A model generated the notes under the pieces. The model did no database searches. It was not told the origin of the DNA and saw nothing but the letters and a program-made list of their open reading frames with translations. From Micavibrio sp. UBA5703 (GTDB lineage: Bacteria > Pseudomonadota > Alphaproteobacteria > Micavibrionales > Micavibrionaceae), in NCBI GenBank assembly GCA_002420015.1, contig DIHF01000017.1:22784-51590 (forward strand): a stretch of DNA of 28,807 bases, in the 5' to 3' direction. This document shows positions 15,831 through 22,203 of the stretch, piece by piece. Made by a program: the position numbers and the translations under genes. Each line of letters begins with the position of its first letter. Within the stretch, counting starts at the first letter, position 1.

Positions 15831-18206
15831 CTATAAAAATTCTTTCGCCGGGCCAGCCTTCAGGCCATCAATCAGGGGTTTTAGTTCGTCCCTGTAACGC
15901 TCCCATGATTTTACGGAGGTTTTATAAACCGGTTTGATGACCTGCGTCTTGCTCGCCGTCAGGACAGAGCGTTTTTGCATGTGCGGCATCAGGCAGGCAT
16001 CGTTCCACGGCAGACCGACATAGTCGATCAGCATTCGTGCCTGATCCTCAAGATTGTCGACGGTTTCCTCGTAATCGATCTCGATGAAGCGGTCGCCAAG
16101 AACGCTGCGCCAGTAGGCCATCAGGCTCAGGTAGGAATTGTAGTAGGCCGCGAGCTCTTCAAGATTGTAGGACCAGTATTGCCCGCGCGCGAAATTCTGC
16201 TTGTAGCACGACAGGCAGGTATCGATCGGGTTGCGGCGCGTATGGATGATTTTGGCGTTGGGCAGAATAGAGACGATCTTGCCGATGCTGGCGAAGTTTC
16301 CGGGCATTTTGTCGGTAATGCGTTTTGCATTGCCGGACTTGTCGCGCTTTTTGACCTGATCGACGTACCACTGTCCCTTTTTTGCAGCATTTTCAGGTGT
16401 CAGCGGCCCAAGCTCCGCATCGAGAATTCCAAGTTCGGTCAGTTCGCCCGCGCCGAAGACATCAGGGTGGGAAGAAATGATCTGCTCGGTCAGCGTCGTT
16501 CCCGAGCGCGGCATGCCGACGATGAAAACGGGGATATCAGATTTACAACCTTTCCCCTCATAGGCCTTGAGCAGTTCGGGCGTGTAGGTCTTTTTCAGCA
16601 GTTCGAAGTTATCGATCTGCTTCTCCCTTTCATAAGGCACGATGCGGCGCTTGTAGTCGTTTCCTTTTTTCAGGTGTTCGAAAGCCTTTTTGTAATCGCC
16701 GATATTCTCATATGCGGAAAACAAGGCAAAGTTTAGAATCGCGGCCTGATCCAGACCGAAACGTTCGACGGTTTTTTCGATCTCCACCATCTTGATAAAG
16801 TCGGGGTCGTCTGCGGTGAATTTTTTTGTCTTGCTGAGCGTAAGATACAGAGCCGGAAAATTCGGGGCTATTTTTTTGGCCTTTTCCACTTCCTGACGCG
16901 ATGCATCGAGATCGCCGAGCGATTGGTACAGCTCGGCCAGGGAAATCAGAGCGCCGATCATGTTGGGGCGCATCTCGATAGCCTTGGAAAAGAACTCTCT
17001 GGCTTTTTCCGGGTTGTTGGAGATGTGGTAGATATTTCCCTTGCGCAAATAGGCTTCCGGCATCTCCGGCGATTTTTCCAGAGCGGTGTCGATGGCCTCA
17101 AGCGCTTCCTCGATCTTGTTGCCGCGTTCGAGCACATTTGAAAGCTTCATGTAGACACGCGGCGAATCCGGCTTCAATTCTTTTGCCTTCTGCAATTCAA
17201 TTTCCGCATCGCCGTAACGGTCCTGCATGAAAAGGACATCGGCGAGGTCGATATGGCCTTCGGCGGAGTCGGGCCTGAGCAGGGTTGCTTTTTGAATGAC
17301 TTTTGCCGCTTCATCCACCTGACCGATGGAGCGCAGCGCGAGGCTGAGGTTGATCATGGCATCGACGTAATCGGGCTTGAATGAGATCGCGTAGCGTGCG
17401 TGCAAAATACTTTCCTCGTATTTGTGCTGGCCGATAAGGCAAATGCTCAGGTTGTTGTGCGCTTCCGCGTAATCCGGCTGTCCGCTGATGGATTTTCTGT
17501 AGAGCGCTTCGGCTTCTTCCGTGCGTCCCAGATCAAGGACAGCATTCCCCAGATTGTTCATCGCCTGAACGTAGCCTGGATTAAGTTCGAGCGCCTTGCG
17601 GCACTTTTCTTCCGATTCCTCGAGGCGCCCCATGTCGCGCAACACAGCGCCCAGATTGCTCCATGCAAAGGCAAATTCCGGGCGCAGCTCAAGGGCTTTT
17701 TCCCAAGACTTGGCGGCCTCTTCCAATTGGCCGAGCTTGATCAAGGCTGTTCCGAGGTTGAGCCATGCCTCAGGACATTTTGCGTCGATCTTGATTCCCT
17801 GACGCGCCGCTTTTTCCGCTTCTTCATATTGGCTGTCCAGCCAGAGCGTATGCGATTTATTCCAGTAGGCGTTGGGATAACTTTTGTCGATTTTGATGGC
17901 TTTGTTGTAAGCCTTGACGGCGTCTTTGTATTCCTTCTTTTCGTTGAGCATGATGCCGTAGTTGCACCACCACTCGGCTTCCGGCTTGTCCGATTTGAGG
18001 GCTGTCCTGATGGATTCGATAGCGGCATTTAAGTTGCCCATGTGATAGCGGGCGAGGGAGATGTAGTAATGGCTTTCGTAGTGGTCCGGGACTGATTTCA
18101 GGATGTCGATAAAAACGATCTCGGCGACGCGGTGGTTGCCCTGTTGCATATGCGTGAGCGCCAGATCGAAGGCATCGTCGAGGGGGACTTCTTTTTGCTG
18201 GGCCAT
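15831..18206 (-). CDS. TPR-repeat sulfotransferase
   Basis: 791 residues. About the first 480 are tandem tetratricopeptide repeats (repeated patterns such as AWLNLGTALIKLGQLEEAAKSWEKAL and AHNNLSICLIGQHKYEESI), a protein-binding solenoid. A sulfotransferase domain (about 555-770) follows. Its 5'-phosphosulfate loop is VGMPRSGTTLTEQIISSHP (PRSGTTL at about 566-572), and the 3'-phosphate motif is in KIIHTRRNPIDTCLSCY (about 650). The reaction would be transfer of sulfate from PAPS to a hydroxyl on a protein, sugar or lipid. The fused TPR region suggests protein or peptide substrates, as in TPR-linked glycosyl- and sulfotransferases. No signal peptide. It is divergent from the SET-domain gene (95 bases between starts). 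Confidence 0.92.
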   Translation of the reverse strand: MAQQKEVPLDDAFDLALTHMQQGNHRVAEIVFIDILKSVPDHYESHYYISLARYHMGNLNAAIESIRTALKSDKPEAEWWCNYGIMLNEKKEYKDAVKAYNKAIKIDKSYPNAYWNKSHTLWLDSQYEEAEKAARQGIKIDAKCPEAWLNLGTALIKLGQLEEAAKSWEKALELRPEFAFAWSNLGAVLRDMGRLEESEEKCRKALELNPGYVQAMNNLGNAVLDLGRTEEAEALYRKSISGQPDYAEAHNNLSICLIGQHKYEESILHARYAISFKPDYVDAMINLSLALRSIGQVDEAAKVIQKATLLRPDSAEGHIDLADVLFMQDRYGDAEIELQKAKELKPDSPRVYMKLSNVLERGNKIEEALEAIDTALEKSPEMPEAYLRKGNIYHISNNPEKAREFFSKAIEMRPNMIGALISLAELYQSLGDLDASRQEVEKAKKIAPNFPALYLTLSKTKKFTADDPDFIKMVEIEKTVERFGLDQAAILNFALFSAYENIGDYKKAFEHLKKGNDYKRRIVPYEREKQIDNFELLKKTYTPELLKAYEGKGCKSDIPVFIVGMPRSGTTLTEQIISSHPDVFGAGELTELGILDAELGPLTPENAAKKGQWYVDQVKKRDKSGNAKRITDKMPGNFASIGKIVSILPNAKIIHTRRNPIDTCLSCYKQNFARGQYWSYNLEELAAYYNSYLSLMAYWRSVLGDRFIEIDYEETVDNLEDQARMLIDYVGLPWNDACLMPHMQKRSVLTASKTQVIKPVYKTSVKSWERYRDELKPLIDGLKAGPAKEFL

Positions 18207-18301
18207 ATAAAACTCAAAACTTTCTGTACGGGCTGATATTTTCGACTATAAGATAAACAGAATTCAAGGTAAATCCGTTTAAGGCGCTTAGTAGCAGGTT
18301 C

Positions 18302-19489
18302 ATGAACATACACTCAGACAATCCCGATATAGAAAAAGTGTTGATTCGAATCAATGACAAGGTCATGGCCGAGGGTGCCGTGATGGCCGAGGGGCTTGAG
18401 ATCGCCAGCAAGAACGGCGAGATGTCGATTTTGTCTTCCGGCGCGCCGACAGCGGACCCGTTGATAAGAATGCCCCATAATTGTTTACTTCCTTACGATG
18501 CGTTCACTTTGGCGCTGGAGGGCAGCGATATCGTGATCAAGTCGCATACTGACAAAGTCACGCCGCTTCAGGTTGGCCTTATGGAAGATATGATGGCGCT
18601 ATACAATATGACAGACAAAATTGATTTGCACCGTGGCACTTCACCGTGGATGACACTGCAACAGGCACCCGAGGTTCTCGAAATTCTGGCGCAGGGGCGG
18701 GAAGGAAAAGGTGTTCAAAATCTGGTGGCTGCGATCAAGGAAGGTAGAACTGGCGATAATGTTACCCTTTCCACCTTTTTCAATAGCCGGTTGCTTGGTT
18801 GCAAGCTTTATGAGCCTAAAGCAAAAAAGACTAGAGTCCTGATGCCGATTCTCGATTGCCTGAACCACACGGCGGCCGGCGCTTTTTTTCAGAACGATTA
18901 TCCCGATAAGGGGCGCAGCGCCATATATATCCGGCAAAGCAATCCGGTTCCCGGAAGTAATGAATGCTATGCCTTCTACGGTCACCTCGATGCATTCGAT
19001 TCGTATATAAATTACGGGTTTGTCGATGAAAAAGCGCCGGTCGTTCGTTCTGTACCCGTAGATATAGATTTTGGAAAATTCGGCAGGATCAAAATACGCG
19101 GGCTGACAGGCGTGGTGAAGAAAACGGATTTGCCCGACCTCTATAAGGACTTACATTTTCATATGCCCATCATCAATGTTTACCATGATGAGAAAAGGGC
19201 GGAGATGAGCCATATCTTTATTCCCGGGCGAAGTGCGCGGAAGTCCATGCGGCGTATTCTTGAGTTTGTAATCCTTTTGCTTATACCGTCCATTAGTGAG
19301 TCGGAAGCATTGGGATATGTGCTTAAGGCGGAGTCGGAAATCCTAAATAAGAACATTGCATACTATAATGATTTTTTGGGTAGGGTTGGCGCAGGAGATT
19401 ATATGAAAAATAAAACCCCTTCTCAGGCGCAGATTCTCTGCGATACACAGCTAAAAAAAATCAATGAGTATCGGAGCTTTGCTTTCTGA
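18302..19489 (+). CDS. SET-domain protein-lysine methyltransferase-like (LSMT/SETD3 class)
   Basis: 395 residues, no signal peptide. The middle of the protein carries the two late SET motifs in order: VLMPILDCLNHTAAGAF (N188 H189, matching the D-x-x-NH SAM-contact motif) and SNECYAFYGHLDAFDSYINYGFVDE (Y226-G227 then Y238-G-F), which mirrors the ...YG-x-x-x-N-x-x-x-L-x-x-YGF pattern of RuBisCO large-subunit methyltransferase and SETD3. The N-terminal RMPHNCLLPYDAF also fits that class, where a helical insert separates the early and late SET motifs. The C-terminal ~120 residues are helical, as the substrate-binding domain of LSMT is. The likely reaction is SAM-dependent methylation of a lysine (or histidine) in a protein. 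Identification is by motif reading only; the early G-x-G motif is weak. Confidence 0.65.
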   Translation: MNIHSDNPDIEKVLIRINDKVMAEGAVMAEGLEIASKNGEMSILSSGAPTADPLIRMPHNCLLPYDAFTLALEGSDIVIKSHTDKVTPLQVGLMEDMMALYNMTDKIDLHRGTSPWMTLQQAPEVLEILAQGREGKGVQNLVAAIKEGRTGDNVTLSTFFNSRLLGCKLYEPKAKKTRVLMPILDCLNHTAAGAFFQNDYPDKGRSAIYIRQSNPVPGSNECYAFYGHLDAFDSYINYGFVDEKAPVVRSVPVDIDFGKFGRIKIRGLTGVVKKTDLPDLYKDLHFHMPIINVYHDEKRAEMSHIFIPGRSARKSMRRILEFVILLLIPSISESEALGYVLKAESEILNKNIAYYNDFLGRVGAGDYMKNKTPSQAQILCDTQLKKINEYRSFAF

Positions 19490-19587
19490 TAATCGGTTAA
19501 GTCTGCGTTAATTTTTGTCCGGTACTATTGATTCTAAGAGTGCGTTATTTTTGTTGATACTTATGTAATGTGCAGCGATTTGAAATT

Positions 19588-19616
19588 TTGTTTACAAGCG
19601 CATGCAAAAATAATGT
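19588..19616 (+). promoter_or_regulatory. Candidate promoter of the DUF4402 gene
   Basis: TTGTTT (19588-19593) and TAATGT (19611-19616) are 17 bases apart in an AT-rich gap of 225 bases. The match to the sigma-70 consensus is modest. It would give a leader of about 90 bases before the 19715 start. No other gene lies in this gap. Confidence 0.35.
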
Positions 19617-19714
19617 ACACTCTACGAAGGTTACGTGGTGCTGAGCAATTTGGCGCTTCTAGTCTTCGAGTATAATCAAGAACTGATCAAAAAGTATAAT
19701 GTGAGGAGCGACAC

Positions 19715-20257
19715 ATGAAGAGTGATTCTATTAAGAAAGTCGTCTTGGGTTCTGCGGCGCTTGCGGCTGCGGGTCCCCTGGCGATGCCGGCAAGAGCCGC
19801 AACGGATGCTGTTCCGATTGAGGCTATTATTCTGGCGCCGGTCCAGATTACGCAGACGCAATCCTTGAACTTCGGTTCACTTACCGAGGCCGGTGCTGGC
19901 GGTACGGCAACGGTTGACAACACGGGTGCCATTACGCCTGGTGCCGGCATAACCTCGATCGGTGGTACGATTCAGGCTGGCGGATTTACGCTGAAAGCGA
20001 CGGCAGCTCTGAAGGTTACTGTGACAGCACCTACCAAGGTGAGCATCACGGAAACGGTCGGCGGCGTTGCCAAGATGGTTGTCGACAAGTTCACTGCTGA
20101 GGGCAAGGCTGGCACTTTGAATGCAACGCCATTGGTTCATACCATGGTTGCTGCGACGGATACGGGTCTGGACCTTGGCGGCAGGCTGACCATCGGTGCG
20201 GCTCAGTTGGCTGGAACCTATCAGGGTAGCGTGGTCTTGACGGCCAATTACCAGTAA
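19715..20257 (+). CDS. DUF4402 protein, candidate major fibre subunit
   Basis: 180 residues. The ATG is fixed by AGGAG (19704-19708), 6 bases upstream. A signal peptide (KKVVLGSAALAAAGPLAMPARA, cleavage near residue 29) leads to a classic DUF4402 domain: AIILAPVQITQTQSLNFGSL near the mature N-terminus, a Gly/Thr-rich middle, and a terminal GGRLTIGAAQLAGTYQGSVVLTANYQ. The domain is beta-rich, without cysteine, low in charge and rich in Ala, Gly and Thr, like many chaperone-usher subunits. The best ribosome site of the cluster belongs to this gene, which suits an abundant structural component. The family itself has no established function. Confidence 0.9.
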   Translation: MKSDSIKKVVLGSAALAAAGPLAMPARAATDAVPIEAIILAPVQITQTQSLNFGSLTEAGAGGTATVDNTGAITPGAGITSIGGTIQAGGFTLKATAALKVTVTAPTKVSITETVGGVAKMVVDKFTAEGKAGTLNATPLVHTMVAATDTGLDLGGRLTIGAAQLAGTYQGSVVLTANYQ

Positions 20258-20374
20258 TCTTGTAGCGTATATTGCTATGTGGGGCAGAGAACCGCGCAGA
20301 ACGGTTTTCTGACGTGGTGGCTTTGGGGTACGGTGTGGGGAGGCGTAAAGACTGGAGTTCCTTGAGGAGCAAGG

Positions 20375-20953
20375 GTGCCCGTGACATCGAAGAAGAAAAA
20401 AAGTTCCAAGGGGCTTAAATGTATGGCTGTGGGCGGGGTGGTGACGCTATCCTGCCTTGGTGTTTTGCACCTGATGCGAAATGTAACCGCTGTCGCCGCA
20501 ACATCCACATTGCCGATTCGTGCAAAGCTTGTCAGAGCTATAGAAGTTACCGTCGAAACATCGCTGGATTTTGGTACGGTAGCGATGACCGTGGATCAGG
20601 TCGGCGTTGCCAGCATCGATCCTGCGTTGAACAGGCTGATCGTTGACAGCAACAGTTCCTTCACAGCCGCAGGCGGCACGCCCAATGCGGGCCGCCTCAG
20701 GATCAAGGGCGTTGCATTTCCTGTATCGGTGAGCCTTGAGGATTCAGTGGTCAATTTGACCAACGGCGCGACCTTTGTTACCGTGAACGACTTTAATTTT
20801 TTTACCGCAAATGGTGGAAGCCGGGTGACAATTACGCCCCAAGCTGGTAATCACACAATGACAGTCCCGGTAGGGGCGACGTTAAATGCGAAGGCCGGGC
20901 AGGCGACGGGGAGTTACGTGGGTACGGCGCGCATATATACAAACTTTCAGTGA
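20375..20953 (+). CDS. DUF4402-type exported protein, candidate minor subunit
   Basis: 192 residues from GTG at 20375, 5 bases after GAGGAG (20364-20369); a GTG at 20381 is also possible. A Lys-rich n-region (TSKKKKSSKG) and hydrophobic core (MAVGGVVTLSCLGVLHL) form a signal peptide, with cleavage likely near VAA. The mature part shows DUF4402 features: RAIEVTVETSLDFGTVAM and the C-terminal VPVGATLNAKAGQATGSYVGTARIYTNFQ. It resembles the minus-strand copy at 15253 more than its neighbour at 19715 (Lys-rich start, DFNFFT/NFNIIT, PVGATLN/PIGATLN). It lies 117 bases after the first DUF4402 gene, probably in the same transcript. Confidence 0.87.
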   Translation: MPVTSKKKKSSKGLKCMAVGGVVTLSCLGVLHLMRNVTAVAATSTLPIRAKLVRAIEVTVETSLDFGTVAMTVDQVGVASIDPALNRLIVDSNSSFTAAGGTPNAGRLRIKGVAFPVSVSLEDSVVNLTNGATFVTVNDFNFFTANGGSRVTITPQAGNHTMTVPVGATLNAKAGQATGSYVGTARIYTNFQ

Positions 20954-21079
20954 CTGGGTAAGATTGATCGCGTAACTGGTTTCAGTATCGTACCAACGGC
21001 TTGACTTTCCTGAGGGTTCTAGCAACTATCAAGGGGTTGAGACTAAGGATATAAACAGTAGAAAACACGGTTTCAGTTT

Positions 21080-21961
21080 ATGGGTCGCTCGGAAGTGCAG
21101 AAGTACGCTTATACGTCAGGAAGGCCGAAGGGCTCTATTCTTGTTTCGTCCGCTTTTGTTTTGACGCTGATAGCGTCTCTTCTGCTCTGGCCTTCGGAAG
21201 CATTTGCCATCCGTGTGAGCCTGAAGCGGGTTACCTTCGAAGATTCCAAACGTTCCGAAATTCTCACGATCATCAACAGTACAGAAAAAGAGCAAACCTA
21301 TCGTCTCGGCTGGCGCAAGTACCGCATGGACGAAAAGAAGGCGCTGCGCGCTGTTGGTGAGGGAGAGAAGGCAGACGATATTCAATGGGCGGATGACATG
21401 GTGCGCTTTGCGCCGCGCCGCGTTACTGTTCCCGCTGGCGGCTCGCAGCAGATCAGATTGCTGTTTCGTCGTCCCGCAGATTTGAAGGATGGTGAATACC
21501 GCTCCCACTTGTGGATCGTCAGCGAAACCCCGCCCGAGTCTTTCGATGCGAAACAGGTCGGCAAGCAGGCCGTTCGTCTGGCTGTGCAGCCTGCCATTTC
21601 ATTGCCGGTTTTTGTCAGGGCCGGGAACCTTGAGGCCAAGGCCAGCATCGCCGATATGAAGGCGGTCAAGGTTGATAGTAATAATCTCAAGGTTTCTTTC
21701 GTTCTGAACAGAGAAGGAACGCGCAGCATCTATGGCGACGTTGATTTTCTCTGCTCGCAGGGCGGCAAAGAGGTGGTCCTGCATCAGGTGCGCGGGATCT
21801 CCGTATACATGGAAATCGCCAAGCGTTACATGGATTTCGATGTACCGCTCAACACGCCTGAGAAGCAGGCATGCAATAACGTGACGGCCCGCTACCGCGC
21901 CGACACCGAGGACACCCAGTTCAAGGGTGCCACACTGGCCGAAGGCTCGGCACAGTATTAG
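21080..21961 (+). CDS. PapD-like periplasmic fimbrial chaperone
   Basis: 293 residues. A long n-region and hydrophobic core (GSILVSSAFVLTLIASLLL) end in a signal-peptidase site after AFA (residue 43). The mature protein begins IRVSLKRVTFEDSKRSEILTIIN, the first strands of a PapD N-terminal domain. RFAPRRVTVPAGGSQQIRLLFRRPADLKDGEYRSHLWI is the family's core segment, with the Arg-rich strand that donates to subunits. The second domain contains two cysteines (C225, C265) that could form the disulfide found in many C-terminal chaperone domains. Its job would be to fold and cap exported subunits and hand them to the usher encoded next. The ATG lacks a strong ribosome site. It follows the DUF4402 pair by 126 bases. 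Confidence 0.93.
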   Translation: MGRSEVQKYAYTSGRPKGSILVSSAFVLTLIASLLLWPSEAFAIRVSLKRVTFEDSKRSEILTIINSTEKEQTYRLGWRKYRMDEKKALRAVGEGEKADDIQWADDMVRFAPRRVTVPAGGSQQIRLLFRRPADLKDGEYRSHLWIVSETPPESFDAKQVGKQAVRLAVQPAISLPVFVRAGNLEAKASIADMKAVKVDSNNLKVSFVLNREGTRSIYGDVDFLCSQGGKEVVLHQVRGISVYMEIAKRYMDFDVPLNTPEKQACNNVTARYRADTEDTQFKGATLAEGSAQY

Positions 21962-22064
21962 AGCTTCGATCGTTTCGTTTGAATGGCGTTGCTTCGTCGC
22001 TCGCGTAGGTTTTACTACGCCACGCTCCTCGCGCCTGATTCAAACAAAACGCTCTTTGCTCTAA
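21961..22064. repeat. Long imperfect palindrome between chaperone and usher genes
   Basis: GAGC...CGTTT.GTTTGAAT (21961-21984) pairs with ATTCAAAC.AAACG...GCTC (22041-22064) at about 19-20 of 24 positions. An inner stem GCGTAG/CTACGC closes a GTTTTA loop. The transcript would form a single long hairpin of about 100 bases starting at the chaperone stop. It could lower usher expression relative to chaperone and subunits, or be a mobile intergenic repeat. There is no clean terminator T tract. Confidence 0.7.
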
Positions 22065-22203
22065 TCAAAATTCACCCATAAAAATATAGACTTACGCCAG
22101 TTTTCCACAGACTGGCACGCGCGTTGCACATGTATGCCCGTAATGGTCTGAAGGGGGCATTCTTCAGGCTGTTTCCATAGTGAAAAACACTTTTCGGGTA
22201 GCC

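Noticed and set aside
21001..21055. TTGACT and TATAAA as a separate chaperone promoter
   Set aside because: The two boxes are far too distant from each other, and no good -10 lies 16-18 bases after TTGACT.
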